A DNA stretch of 64,000 nucleotides from Paraburkholderia elongata (GCF_013177735.1 NZ_WOEZ01000044.1:62001-126000); one strand, 5' to 3'; positions 1 to 8,898 are shown, numbered from the stretch's first letter. The notes: generated by a model not told the origin, from the letters alone. Numbers and translations: made by a program.

Positions 1-361
1 TAAAAACCCCTCGCCCCGCAGTCGTGCTTAACTCAATGGAGCAGGGGGATCTGTCATGGACCACCTGAAATTCCGCAGGCGTCTCGCGAACTGAGGCGCC
101 GCGCCTCTGCATCGATCTTCGGCCGAATTCGGCTGCGGATTCAACCGGTCGATGCAACACAATAGAAGCTGCGTGAGCGGCGGGAGTGAACCTCGTAGCA
201 GTCGTTGGCTAAGATTGGTGGGACTGGCACCACGGTAGAGAAAGCGAGCAGAAGTCGGACTAGGCTTAGCCCGTGATGTGTATTTTAGGGAGCCAGCTAC
301 CCGATTCCAGTCGGAACCCGGAGGCTACCGAAACGCCTATTCGTATCTCATCTTGAGAGCC
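1..361. other. Left-edge region with no callable gene
   Basis: Short open stretches here read off the left edge, but none shows a recognisable domain, start or ribosome-binding site. It lies downstream of the large ATPase gene and upstream of whatever is left of the window. It could hold the tail of a mobile-element gene, but I cannot support that from sequence. Confidence 0.5.
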
Positions 362-3300
362 TCAGTCTAGCTTCTCGATGTTGGCGCGTAACATGCCGAG
401 CTCGAGGGTAATCTGGCGCGTGCCAAGCATGCGCGCCGGATTGGGGAAGCACTTTGCGACTGGTGCGGTGTCGGCGACGCGATAGACGCGCCACAATTCG
501 TAGCGATCGCGCTCGCGTAACGCCTTCTCGAACTCCTTGCGCGGCCAGTCAAACCGGCCATCGACGCCCGTAGTCGACTTTACTTCGATCCAACGCGGTC
601 GCCCATGCGCGTCGATCGAGCGGATGTCGTGGTCGGCACCTAGTTCGTCACGTGATGTCCAAATGACGTAGCGTTCGGGCTCGACATGGCCCATATCGCG
701 CACCTTCTGTAGCTCCATACGATAGACTAGCTCTTCGCCGCGCCGACCCAAGAGGCTAGCGCGCTCGATTTCGGCGGGGGTCGGTGGAAGCCAGGCACTG
801 GACGATCCGCCCCCGCCGCGGCCCGACGGGCCGCGTGGCTCGATCTCTGTGCCCTTGTTCGATGCAACGGTCAGCGAGACATCATCGAGATTTGGCAGTT
901 CGAAAGGCCGAGTCGCTGGCGCAGGCGGCGGCTGTGGCGGTGGATTGATTGAGAGCGGCGCCGCCGGAGCGACGGGGCCGACCGCCTCCGCGTTCGTCGA
1001 GCCGTCCGTGTCGAGATTGTCGAAGACTTGGCGCAACGCAAGTTCCTCAGGGTCATCGTCACTATCGTCATCGTTGTCGAGATCGATGCCGTCTTCTTCG
1101 TCGGCCGCACATCGGCGACCATGAGGAATGCCCATCCGATCGAGATATTCCGTGAGCTCTTCATGGGTGCCGCAGAGGAGAAGCGGAAGGAAGGCGTTGG
1201 CGATGCTGCGCATCGTCGCAACGCTGGTCGCTCCCGCGATCTCAGCAAGCGCTTCAGCAAGCAGCAGTAGGAAGCTGTTCTTGGTCTTCGGCGGAATGAC
1301 GCCGATCCGTTCTCCGCTGACGGCGACCTCTGCGGGCACGAGAACGACCGCGCCACCCACGCTGTATCGCCGCTCCATACTTTGGAAGAAGGCAATTTCG
1401 CGGACGGCGGCAAGGCGCGCTTCGATCCTTGCCGGCTCCGAAGGCTCGAAGCCGGGATGGCCATGCCGGTTCCGGTAGGCGACCTCATACAGCGCACGCG
1501 CAAAAAGTGACCGGCGCAGCATGGCGAGCACCCGCTCGCTATGCTTGGGCTTGTACCAGAATGGCGGTCGATCCAAGAGACCGAGCACCGGCTCACTCGT
1601 GCCTGCGATCGCAGACAGTGGGCGGATGCGGAGACCTACGAAAAATGTGCGAGCCTGCTCCGACCGTTCGATAACCCCAATCTCACTATTGGCGTTGCGA
1701 AGCGCCTTTTCGAGCGCCTGAAAGTCGGGCTCGACGAGCTTTCCGGCACGCAATTCGCCAAGCGTGAAGAGCCGCGATCGATCGTCGAGTAAGCAGCGAA
1801 CATCCTCGAGCTTCTGCGGCAGCCCAAACCTTGCGCGCGCGCTGTAGGCCTCGAGGAGAATGTGCCGGCGACGGGTGTCGAGTGGCGTGTCCTTGGCCCA
1901 ATCAGTCCCCACGTGCCGGAAGAAGAGCGCCCAATGGCCATCGTTCGATTGAGCCGGCGCGCCAAGGTCCTGATAGGCGCGGCCGACTTCATCGGAATAA
2001 AGGTAAAGCGGGATCACCTCGGCTAACGGTGCCGCCGTCCGAGGTCCGACGAGGATCTCCGAGGGCGCATAGTAGCCGTCTTCCACCCAGCAGATCGGCA
2101 TCTTGGCAATCTCGGACTTGGCGCGACGCTCGCTCCTGATCGCCTCCACGAGCGTGGGATAGAGCAGATCTGGCCGATTAGGCGCGCGGCCCTCTGCCCG
2201 ACGGCACTTGATGAGATCGAGGAGGGTCTCGGAATCGGGCGCGACCTTGAGTTTCAGCTTACGGTAGAGGAGATCGTTGGTCCCGCCGACAATCCGGTCA
2301 TTGTCCCCAATGCACAACCGATTGGTTGCTGTATCGAGATGCAGCGTGGCCGGGGCAACAAGCTGGCCCGACCGCGCTTTAAGGCAGGGGATCGCCCGTA
2401 GTTCCTCGACGATCGCGGGGTGCAGCAACTTGGGATTCTCAGTGAGCAGTTTTGCAAACCGCTCCGCCATCTCTGGTCGCTCGGCCAGGGCGCGGGCGTA
2501 GCGGACGAGATCCGAGCCGTTCAGCGAGTCGCGGATCCGCAAGCGTGCCATCAAACCGGGCGCGTTCAGCATCTCCTTCGACGGAGCGTCGATCGCATGG
2601 TCAAGCAGGCGGGCGAGGGGTTTCTTGAGATGCACCATGGCGGCCGGGGCGACCCACTGGCCACGCTGGTTCCTGACCACTGGATTGTTGCGTAGCGCTG
2701 ATAGAGCGGGCCGGCTGATCGGCGCCTCGCGAGTCAGGAGCTTTCGGTAGAGGGTTTCGCGTTCCCGATCATCGGGAGCGGCCGTGGCGGCGCGCTGAGC
2801 AGCATCGATCAGCCACTGTTCCTCGTTGAATGTCCGGCAATGGCTTGAAATCGATCTGTAGGGAACGAGCTCCGGATGGAGCCTGTTAGCCTCCGGCTCG
2901 GGGCAGTCGACCCAGAGATCGGGACCAACGACCATGAGCTGGACCGCGGGCATGAGCTCGCCGGATGCGCTCAGAGTCGACGTCGTATTTCCGAGATCAG
3001 CCCTATGCTGCTTAGTCAATTGCCGCGGATAGGCCGACAACGCTGCGGCTTGGCGCTTCTGGATGTCGATCCCGGCGAGGGTGCCGCTGTAGTTCGTGAA
3101 GTAGAAATTGGCGTCGTCGCCGACCTTGGTCTCGAGATTATCCGCGTCCTTGCCCGCGCATCGCAGCCGGACCAACGACGAAATAGTGAATCGCTTGGCG
3201 CCGCAACGCGCGACCAGATCGCACAACGCTTTGTCGCCGGCAAGCGCTGGATCGAGATAGCGCTCAGCGCCGAGGAACCCCGAATACTCCGCTTCCACGG

Positions 3301-4645
3301 GGAGCACGATCTCGCTCGCACGGGCGAGCTTGGCCTTTTCTCTCGTAGGCCAGCAAGTGTCCTTTGCAAGCCGTTCGGCGATTTTGCTGAAAAAACGATC
3401 CGGACTGGCGGTGCCGTTGCCAACCAGGGCCTTGAAGGCGTCCGCACCATACCGGCCGAACCAGTCGGCCTTGAGCAGATCGATCGTCAGCTCGACGGCC
3501 TGATCAATGAGCCAGTCGTTCCAGACGAGGTCGGTGATCCCGCTGCGATCGGTATTGAGTTCGAACGGCGCACTGACGCCAACGGCGCAACCGGTGAGCG
3601 ACGACCGCGCCTTCAGTGGATAGTAGAAGTGACCATGCTGGCCGAGATCGATCCGCTGGCGCGCGATCGGGACGGAGACCGCTATCTTCAACCTGCCGCC
3701 AGGGAGCTTGTAATACGCCGGAAAAGGACGTCCTGCATGCTCGGCCGGGATCTCGATCGATCGCGAGAATTCCTCCTCTTGGAACGGCACGCCCCTGCCA
3801 TTACCGTCGATGAGCCTCCCGATCCGCACCACCATACTGACGCCGGCGGCACGGCAGCGTTTGGGCTTCGCGTCCTGCCTCCAGCGCAGCATCCGGCCAG
3901 TACGGATCGAGCGAATGTTGACCTCGCGCAGGCCGCGCTTCTTGCCGCTGAGCGCCAGCTTGACCAGTGTGTCCGGCATTCTCGCCGCCATCAATTCGAT
4001 GGCATGCTCCTCGCGTTCGAGGGTGAAGGCCTCTAGCCTCTCAGTCGATTCCTGCCGATAAGGCACGTGGACGCGAACACCCTTTTCACCCAGCCAGGCC
4101 GGGTCCCGCTCGCGTCCCGTTTCCTGGGTCTGAAGATCGAGCAGCGCGACCTGCCCGCCAGAACGCACGTGGATTTCATCGCCAAAGCGAAAGAGCGAAC
4201 GCAGGCCAAAATTCTTCGAACCAATGCCGTTTTCTTTCGGCGCCACCATCTCTGCTTGCCGGCTGCCCATCACATTGCCGGTGCCGACGATCACCGAGAG
4301 CCGTTCCCATCCGTTGCGGTCGATGTTTCGGCCCGTGCCGGCTACCTCAAGCGAGCGGCTCCCAAAGGTGAGCGTCAGCGTCTCGCCGCCGCCATCATAT
4401 TCGTTCTGAACGAGCTCGCGCAGTACGTCGCTCGCATCGTGCCCCGCGACGAACTGCTCGATGAAGCTCGAGCCGATCCGGGTTCGCCGACTGCCGCTGA
4501 AGTCGGGCGGCACATAGTCGGGCTCTTTGACGGAAGGGGGCAGGATGCGGGCCTTTCCACGGTTCCGGGCGGGTCGGCTTGGTGGCGTGGTCTCAGTCGT
4601 TTCTGCCGGCCTTTCTAATTCCTCAGTTGCCAATATCTTGTCCAT
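362..4645 (-). CDS. GHKL/sacsin-type ATPase with C-terminal DUF3883 nuclease-like domain
   Basis: Large soluble protein of 1,427 aa. Roughly residues 60-215 form a histidine-kinase-like ATPase fold: an N-box (LRELVQNEYDGGG), a GTGRNID loop, and a glycine-rich lid (ENGIGSKNFGLRS). The arrangement is that of sacsin/MORC-type ATPases, with no kinase phosphoacceptor domain. A long middle region is unrecognised. An acidic then proline-rich linker (about 1160-1270) precedes a C-terminal DUF3883 domain (about 1305-1410) with GADHDI and WIEVKS, which fit the D...ExK core of the PD-(D/E)XK nuclease fold. The ATG at 4645 is preferred. An in-frame TTG at 4687 would add 14 residues, and neither has a strong Shine-Dalgarno. 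The gene stands alone in a genomic island. A DNA-acting conflict or defence role is inferred from architecture and location only. Confidence 0.8.
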   Translation of the reverse strand: MDKILATEELERPAETTETTPPSRPARNRGKARILPPSVKEPDYVPPDFSGSRRTRIGSSFIEQFVAGHDASDVLRELVQNEYDGGGETLTLTFGSRSLEVAGTGRNIDRNGWERLSVIVGTGNVMGSRQAEMVAPKENGIGSKNFGLRSLFRFGDEIHVRSGGQVALLDLQTQETGRERDPAWLGEKGVRVHVPYRQESTERLEAFTLEREEHAIELMAARMPDTLVKLALSGKKRGLREVNIRSIRTGRMLRWRQDAKPKRCRAAGVSMVVRIGRLIDGNGRGVPFQEEEFSRSIEIPAEHAGRPFPAYYKLPGGRLKIAVSVPIARQRIDLGQHGHFYYPLKARSSLTGCAVGVSAPFELNTDRSGITDLVWNDWLIDQAVELTIDLLKADWFGRYGADAFKALVGNGTASPDRFFSKIAERLAKDTCWPTREKAKLARASEIVLPVEAEYSGFLGAERYLDPALAGDKALCDLVARCGAKRFTISSLVRLRCAGKDADNLETKVGDDANFYFTNYSGTLAGIDIQKRQAAALSAYPRQLTKQHRADLGNTTSTLSASGELMPAVQLMVVGPDLWVDCPEPEANRLHPELVPYRSISSHCRTFNEEQWLIDAAQRAATAAPDDRERETLYRKLLTREAPISRPALSALRNNPVVRNQRGQWVAPAAMVHLKKPLARLLDHAIDAPSKEMLNAPGLMARLRIRDSLNGSDLVRYARALAERPEMAERFAKLLTENPKLLHPAIVEELRAIPCLKARSGQLVAPATLHLDTATNRLCIGDNDRIVGGTNDLLYRKLKLKVAPDSETLLDLIKCRRAEGRAPNRPDLLYPTLVEAIRSERRAKSEIAKMPICWVEDGYYAPSEILVGPRTAAPLAEVIPLYLYSDEVGRAYQDLGAPAQSNDGHWALFFRHVGTDWAKDTPLDTRRRHILLEAYSARARFGLPQKLEDVRCLLDDRSRLFTLGELRAGKLVEPDFQALEKALRNANSEIGVIERSEQARTFFVGLRIRPLSAIAGTSEPVLGLLDRPPFWYKPKHSERVLAMLRRSLFARALYEVAYRNRHGHPGFEPSEPARIEARLAAVREIAFFQSMERRYSVGGAVVLVPAEVAVSGERIGVIPPKTKNSFLLLLAEALAEIAGATSVATMRSIANAFLPLLLCGTHEELTEYLDRMGIPHGRRCAADEEDGIDLDNDDDSDDDPEELALRQVFDNLDTDGSTNAEAVGPVAPAAPLSINPPPQPPPAPATRPFELPNLDDVSLTVASNKGTEIEPRGPSGRGGGGSSSAWLPPTPAEIERASLLGRRGEELVYRMELQKVRDMGHVEPERYVIWTSRDELGADHDIRSIDAHGRPRWIEVKSTTGVDGRFDWPRKEFEKALRERDRYELWRVYRVADTAPVAKCFPNPARMLGTRQITLELGMLRANIEKLD

Positions 4646-4825
4646 TCGGCGTCCGCAAAAAGGAGGGTTGCTGCTGCTACAAGTCAATGTAGCAATGCCG
4701 CCTTAGGGGTCATTTGCCGCCTTTTGTGTTCTGAACTGCTCCGAGTGCGAGAGCCTCCGGCTCACAACAGGCTAGCTGCGTTAAAGTTGCTTCACCAGTA
4801 TTGACGCCCTTCGTTAGACTACGTT

Positions 4826-4839
4826 TGCAATCGTGTGCA
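4826..4839 (+). repeat. Island palindrome copy 1 (diverged)
   Basis: TGCAATCGTGTGCA, matching the repeat consensus TGCAATCAAKTGCA at both arms but not at the centre. It lies about 180 bp upstream of the ATPase gene start. Confidence 0.5.
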
Positions 4840-4981
4840 AAACCGGCGGCTCTTTGTTGCTGGCCCTCGCTCACGTTGCTGTGCCTCGGCTTTGGCCGGT
4901 CTGATCTTGAGCCCACTTTCGTAGCGTCGAGTACTGCGGATAACGTTTCTGGTAATCGCGTTCCGTTGAGCCGCCGGAATC

Positions 4982-4995
4982 TGCAATTGATTGCA
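4982..4995 (-). repeat. Island palindrome copy 2 (exact)
   Basis: Reads TGCAATCAATTGCA on the minus strand, identical to the copies at 7913 and 8696. It lies 26 bp past the stop of the Sel1-repeat gene. Confidence 0.75.
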
Positions 4996-5021
4996 CGCCT
5001 CGCCGCAGGCCCGTCGGTCGA

Positions 5022-5975
5022 TCACCCCTTGCCGTCAGGGTGGTTTTTCGCGAGCCAATCACACCATTTCTGATAGTCGGGGTGGTCAGATTCGAGCGCG
5101 AGCCCGAAGTCATAAATGTTTTCAAAGACATCGTCATCGGTCCACTCTTCGCTCTCGACGAGAATGTCGTCTTCGAATTTGCGTGGGTCGAGGACGACAT
5201 CGCGTGGGCTTGACGCATTGGCCTGAGTGTCGCTGTTTAGCGGCTCGTCGGTGGGACATAAAGTCGTCATCGCGCGTTCCATCAGTGCCACTTGATCCCA
5301 GTTATCAATGAGGTCATCGGATCGAAGGCTTCTTCTAGCTGTTCTGAGCCAGATCCGGGCCTTCGTCAAGTCTTTCTCGACGGGAACGCCTTTCGCATAC
5401 ATCTTGGCGAGGCACAGCGCAGCAACGGCGCTCCCTTTAACGGCAGCGTCTTCAATTTCAGACTGATAGCCCAACAAGTTGCCGATCGACGTAACATCGC
5501 CGGCCATGGCCGCTTCCGTGTGATAGCGAGCCGCTGCAACGATGTCCTTCGGTACCCCTCGACCAAAGCGATACATCGTCCCTAGTTCGCCGATTGCTTC
5601 GACGTAGCCTTGCTCCGCTGATCTGGCAAACCAATGCGCCGCGTCGGTATCGTTCTGCTCAACGCCGTCCCCACGCGCGTAGCGCATGGCCAGGTTGAAC
5701 TGGGCAACCATTTCCCCCTGCTCGGCGGCTTGCCGATACCAGTAAGTGGCCATCTTGGGATTTTTCTCGGTACCGATGCCCCTCTGAAGCATCGTCCCGA
5801 GGTTGTTCTGTGCGCTAATGTTGCCCTGCTCAGCCGCAGCGCGATACCAGTACAACGCTTGGGTGAAATCTTCAGCGACGCCATTGCCTGCGCGATATGC
5901 TTCAGCAACCTGAAATTGCGCTTGCGCATCACCGTGCTTCGCCTTCCTGATCTTGTCGTTAAATTTGGCCGACAT
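5022..5975 (-). CDS. Sel1-like repeat protein
   Basis: 317-aa protein made of about five Sel1/TPR-like helical repeats. Examples are AQFQVAEAYRAGNGV with ALYWYRAAAEQG, AQNNLGTMLQRGIGT, and AQFNLAMRYARGDGV. An acidic C-terminal tail of about 100 aa follows. No signal peptide or membrane segment is seen, so it is probably cytoplasmic. Sel1 repeats usually mediate protein-protein contacts; the partner is unknown. The ATG at 5975 is chosen because GGAGGT stands just upstream of it and the repeats begin about 12 residues later. The same frame stays open to 6101 but that upstream part encodes a fragment of a different protein (see the fossil at 6051-6101). Confidence 0.8.
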   Translation of the reverse strand: MSAKFNDKIRKAKHGDAQAQFQVAEAYRAGNGVAEDFTQALYWYRAAAEQGNISAQNNLGTMLQRGIGTEKNPKMATYWYRQAAEQGEMVAQFNLAMRYARGDGVEQNDTDAAHWFARSAEQGYVEAIGELGTMYRFGRGVPKDIVAAARYHTEAAMAGDVTSIGNLLGYQSEIEDAAVKGSAVAALCLAKMYAKGVPVEKDLTKARIWLRTARRSLRSDDLIDNWDQVALMERAMTTLCPTDEPLNSDTQANASSPRDVVLDPRKFEDDILVESEEWTDDDVFENIYDFGLALESDHPDYQKWCDWLAKNHPDGKG

Positions 5976-6050
5976 GAGACCTCCGTTACTGCGACGACTT
6001 AAATTTGCTGGCGGCAACACCGACTCGCCGCTCCACAAACAGGACGGGCG

Positions 6051-6101
6051 TTGTAACTTATTCGATTGACCGTGTACATCGCCGATGATGGCGTAGCCCA
6101 T
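6051..6101 (-). pseudogene. Fossil 5' end of a metallophosphoesterase gene
   Basis: Seventeen codons encoding MGYAIIGDVHGQSNKLQ, the start of a PPP-type calcineurin-like phosphatase with its metal-binding GDxHG motif. The rest of the phosphatase is missing. About 75 bp of unrelated sequence follows, and then the Sel1 gene. A second phosphatase start of the same kind sits in front of a second Sel1 fragment at 7600-7814, so this arrangement has been duplicated. Confidence 0.6.
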
Positions 6102-6663
6102 AGCCGGTGAGTATTAAACTTTGCTTTATGGCTTCACTTATAAGATAACAGGAGCACGCGTGCTTACCTATTAGGACGAACACCGGCTTCGTAGGTTACT
6201 TGGGATGCGCTCTCGCTCCGCCTCCGCTCGTTTGCGTCATTGCAAACCGTCCTGCTAGCCCCGTTGCACTCAAGTGCAGAGTTCTGATGCAAACGCCGTT
6301 GAAGGCTGGGCGCCCCGTGCAGATCTGTGCATATGCCAGATGTCGGCGCACTTCAAGATAATGGTGAGAGGTTTCGGCACTAGCCTGACCTGACAGTCAT
6401 AGTCCACCAAGGCGTCCACGATCGCGTAGAACAGTTCGATGTTGATCTTCTGGCGCCCCCTGCCTGTGGTCCGGTCGCGGAAAAAGATATCCTGTACTTC
6501 GTATCGGGCGCCCCCGCCGCGCCTCCGACCGGCCGCGGGGAACACGGCGGACCATGAACAAAGCCCCCCTTGCAGCCGGAAGCCGGAGGGGCTATCAATG
6601 AGCCACCGACTTGGCCTTAGCAACTCCTTAACGGAACGGCTAGCGCTCAGGCGGGGTCTTTTT
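6102..6663. other. Long region without a supported gene
   Basis: An open frame on the minus strand (6270-6704) overlaps the lipoprotein gene and has no recognisable domain. The region contains a palindrome copy at 6265, a GC-rich hairpin (6562-6593, AGCCCC pairing with GGGGCT) and a T-run at 6658-6664. The sequence looks like decayed DNA. Confidence 0.5.
6265..6278 (+). repeat. Island palindrome copy 3 (variant)
   Basis: TGCACTCAAGTGCA, one base from the TGCAATCAAGTGCA form. It lies about 160 bp upstream of the phosphatase fossil. Confidence 0.6.
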
Positions 6664-7011
6664 TTATTCAGTTGAACTAGTGGTCGTCCTGATGCCACAT
6701 CCACGTTGTGTACTTATAGCCCAAAGTTCTGTTTGCCGCGTCTGAGCGCTATCCAGTGCGGCATCTTTTTCGAGGACGTTACCGATACCGAAATCACCCA
6801 GGAAAGAGAGAATTGAGCGTCCGTTGAACTGACTCTCATCGTCGACATGCCGGACAAATCCGTCCACTTTCGCTGACTCAAGAGCGATTTCCCTGCAGTT
6901 CATTGTGGATTTCTCATATTGAGTCAATTCACCCTCTCTTCCGTAATGCTTAGTCGCGCAGCCCGACAGTAAGACGCCAATCGCGAGCACTAGGACAGAT
7001 TGAATCTTCAT
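6664..7011 (-). CDS. Small lipoprotein, function unknown
   Basis: 115 aa. It begins MKIQSVLVLAIGVLLSGC, a lipoprotein signal peptide whose lipobox cysteine is residue 18. The mature part has a central glycine/phenylalanine segment (GRSILSFLGDFGIGN) followed by a charged C-terminus with one further Cys. It is expected to be membrane-anchored in the cell envelope. No family is recognised. It is isolated, with long non-coding stretches on both sides, and its base composition looks more AT-rich than that of the chromosomal genes to the right. Confidence 0.7.
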   Translation of the reverse strand: MKIQSVLVLAIGVLLSGCATKHYGREGELTQYEKSTMNCREIALESAKVDGFVRHVDDESQFNGRSILSFLGDFGIGNVLEKDAALDSAQTRQTELWAISTQRGCGIRTTTSSTE

Positions 7012-7379
7012 TTGGTCACCTCGTTCAAGTTGGTATTCACTTCGTGCACGACCGAGATTTGGGTTTATTGTGCGGAACGATCCCGTGCGACTCTAGAAGC
7101 GCCCCGCAGAGTGTGCGCCAGCCCCGAATGTGCGCTGCCGATGGGTCAAACGGCAGTCTATCGTCGCTCAAGTAAAAACTTCTTTATGTTCGGCGAAGCA
7201 CATAAAGATGAGCCACCTGAGTCTGCGGATTGGTAGAAGCACCAAATTTTTGCATTATTGCCGCCCCCAACGAACCCCAATCCCCAACGCTGCCTTTCTG
7301 CCGTATCCAGAATACTTAATCTTCAACCAATCGCGCGACCGACCTCTTTGATATGGTGCATCGAGTCGTTTGGCGAGCA
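7012..7379. other. Non-coding region, nothing recognised
   Basis: Relatively AT-rich stretch upstream of the lipoprotein gene. It must contain that gene's promoter on the minus strand. I see no repeat copy, RNA gene or plausible reading frame. Confidence 0.4.
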
Positions 7380-7556
7380 TCAGACGAAGTCACCGGGCAC
7401 CCGTTCGATGGGCGCGATAATGTCGGGGAAGGACGCGGCAAACGAATTGCCCTGCCGGGAGATCAACTCGACGCGATCACCGCACTTGCGAACGACACGG
7501 GCCAGCTCGTCTATGCGAGCGGTGTCGGCGGGGCTGGCGAATGGGTGTTCGAGCAT
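7380..7556 (-). CDS. Possible small protein, 58 aa
   Basis: Short frame beginning MLEHPFASPADTARIDEL and ending in IAPIERVPGDFV, with a balanced residue mix that looks protein-like. The ATG lies 8 bp from a copy of the island palindrome (7564-7577), the same layout as at 8722 and 9577. There is no recognised family. It could instead be the residual 3' end of a decayed gene, since the frame continues upstream into fossil sequence. Confidence 0.35.
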   Translation of the reverse strand: MLEHPFASPADTARIDELARVVRKCGDRVELISRQGNSFAASFPDIIAPIERVPGDFV

Positions 7557-7563
7557 GCAGCGT

Positions 7564-7577
7564 TGCACCTGATTGCA
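7564..7577 (-). repeat. Island palindrome copy 4
   Basis: Minus-strand TGCAATCAGGTGCA, immediately upstream of the possible 58-aa gene that ends at 7380. Confidence 0.6.
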
Positions 7578-7599
7578 GGAACGTCGGGAGGGCAGAGGG

Positions 7600-7814
7600 G
7601 AATGATCCCTGCTTAGCCGCAGCGTGATACCAGTACAGCGCTTGGTCCAAGTCTTCGTCGACGCCTTTGCCGGTGCGATACGCCTCCGCCACCGCAAACT
7701 GCGAGTCGACATCGCCCCGCTTTGGCCGGACTGCTCCCGGTAGCCGAGTCGCTGCAACAGCGCGCGCAGCTTTTCAGCCTGCCCGTGAATGTCGCCGATG
7801 ATGTCGTAGTTCAT
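7600..7814 (-). pseudogene. Fossil phosphatase start joined to a Sel1-repeat fragment
   Basis: From 7814 the minus strand encodes MNYDIIGDIHGQAEKLRALL and about 13 more residues, the N-terminus of a PPP metallophosphoesterase. At about 7717 the homology switches, in another frame, to a Sel1 repeat (QFAVAEAYRTGKGVDEDL, ALYWYHAAAKQG). This repeat closely matches the first repeat of the Sel1 gene at 5022-5975 and then breaks off near 7600. No complete product is possible. It is a second, more decayed copy of the phosphatase-Sel1 arrangement at 5022-6101. Confidence 0.7.
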
Positions 7815-8312
7815 CGTTTCCCCGTGCGTGTTCTTTCTGTTGCGGCCACATCGACCCATTCACATATAGCAAATCCGCAACGCGGCGTCCATCTCGCGAA
7901 TACCCGCGCCCTTGCAATTGATTGCAATCGCCAGAGCCACATCGGGAAATCAGCGCTCGCGGCAGCGCACCTTGTTCTCATTTTTGCGACGTTTTCGGCG
8001 CTCGCGTCCTTGATGCGGATGAACACCGCTCTCACCCGCCCGCAGCAACAAAAGCCGGGACTGCCAGAGCGTCGAAGTCGACCGGTTTGGTACGCCGCTT
8101 TCGCTCAGGAGCGTTACAGGATTGAAACCGTTTGTGCCGACATGGCGCTTTGGAAAAACCGCCCCCGCCCCTGCCTCAAATGCTCGCCTTGGGAAGTCAG
8201 GGGTGGCCTGTTATTTGCGTCGGCATGTTACAGACCATCAAGACACTGCATCGAGCAAATCCAATCCAGCAGCACAAGCAGTAAACAGGCAATACGCGAA
8301 CCGGGGGAAACC
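7815..8312. other. Region without a supported gene
   Basis: Contains an exact palindrome copy at 7913-7926 and the beginning of a duplicated block (8231 onward). Open frames on both strands lack ribosome-binding sites and recognisable composition. Confidence 0.4.
7913..7926 (-). repeat. Island palindrome copy 5 (exact)
   Basis: Minus-strand TGCAATCAATTGCA, about 100 bp upstream of the phosphatase-Sel1 fossil. Confidence 0.75.
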
Positions 8313-8400
8313 ATGTCCATACACGCCGACCGCCGTCATGGCGACTCAGCAATCCGTTTCTTATCGCCGCGTTCGACCACAGACGCAACAAACCCGTTCG
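8231..8400 (+). repeat. Direct repeat, copy A (about 170 bp)
   Basis: Aligns by eye along its whole length with 8945-9116, with most bases conserved and a few small indels. Shared blocks include ACGCGAACCGGGG, CTCAGCAATCCGTTTC and CGCGTTCGACCA. Copy A carries a purine-rich ribosome-binding site and the first codons of a small open frame (8313). Confidence 0.75.
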
Positions 8401-8537
8401 ATGACGCTCTGGATGAGCGCGTCACCAGGTCGGCAACGCGTCATTCGCATTTCCGGCAGGACGGGAAACGAACATACGTGCCGCGTCCTCAACATGATCC
8501 TTGCCACTTAGTCCTTCGCGTCACGCGTGACGATTGA
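8313..8537 (+). CDS. Possible small protein, 74 aa
   Basis: Frame starting MSIHADRRHGDSAIRF behind GGGGGAAACC, a leader very like the GGGGGAAACG in front of the gene at 8722. The product is hydrophilic and basic, with no recognised family. The start region is duplicated at 8945-9116, where the frame is broken and the ATG has become TTG. The shared leader argues for a real, perhaps decaying, gene. Coding potential is otherwise weak. Confidence 0.3.
   Translation: MSIHADRRHGDSAIRFLSPRSTTDATNPFDDALDERVTRSATRHSHFRQDGKRTYVPRPQHDPCHLVLRVTRDD
8519..8532. repeat. Perfect 14-bp palindrome
   Basis: CGTCACGCGTGACG, overlapping the end of the possible 74-aa frame. It could be a protein-binding site. 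No second copy was noticed. Confidence 0.4.
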
Positions 8538-8695
8538 AAGGCTGCAACCGCGAGCGCTATCAGCGCGGCGTGATCGCGGTCGACATTGGCGAGGATGATG
8601 TGGTGCGCTCGGGGTATCAGGATAGTGCTGTGCAGGGTGCGTTATTTCGAGCGCGCGCGCCTCGCCGGCAGCGAATGAACGGTTGGTTTCTATCC

Positions 8696-8709
8696 TGCAA
8701 TCAATTGCA
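8696..8709 (+). repeat. Island palindrome copy 6 (exact)
   Basis: TGCAATCAATTGCA, 12 bp upstream of the ATG at 8722. Confidence 0.75.
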
Positions 8710-8721
8710 ACGGGGGAAACG

Positions 8722-8898
8722 ATGGAATTCTTACTTGGCTTTGTAGTTGGGGGATCCTTTGGCGCGTGTCTCGGTGTGCTGGTCGCAGCAATGCTTCGAG
8801 CTTGCAAGGACGACGCCCCGGAGACACGGTTCACGGCGCCGGACGGAGCAGCGCTGCGCGGAGCAGCAGAATCGCCAGATGAGAGCCGGATCCTGTGA
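8722..8898 (+). CDS. Small single-span membrane protein, 58 aa
   Basis: Begins MEFLLGFVVGGSFGACLGVL. The first 25 or so residues form one glycine-rich hydrophobic helix, followed by a basic/cysteine patch (RACKDD) and a polar tail. The start is fixed by a strong GGGGGAAA sequence directly upstream. Palindrome copies lie just before the gene (8696) and just after its stop (8904), so it looks like a bounded one-gene module. No family is assigned; it resembles small inner-membrane peptides often found in phages and plasmids. Confidence 0.55.
   Translation: MEFLLGFVVGGSFGACLGVLVAAMLRACKDDAPETRFTAPDGAALRGAAESPDESRIL

Larger units (their letters stand above)
4646..5021. other. Intergenic region with two copies of the island palindrome
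   Basis: No convincing gene. It separates the ATPase start from the stop of the Sel1 gene, both on the minus strand. It contains one exact and one diverged copy of the TGCAATCAAKTGCA repeat. A promoter for the ATPase gene should lie here, but I see no clear -35/-10 pair. Confidence 0.5.

Noticed and set aside
1..55. Transposase tail at the left edge
   Set aside because: Short open stretches exist but none can be matched to a family from the bases present.
2876..4036. 386-codon plus-strand frame inside the large ATPase gene
   Set aside because: It lies wholly inside a domain-bearing minus-strand gene and has no recognisable domain of its own.
6270..6704. 144-codon frame on the minus strand
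   Set aside because: It overlaps the lipoprotein gene's 3' end, has a biased composition in its first half and no recognisable domain or ribosome-binding site.
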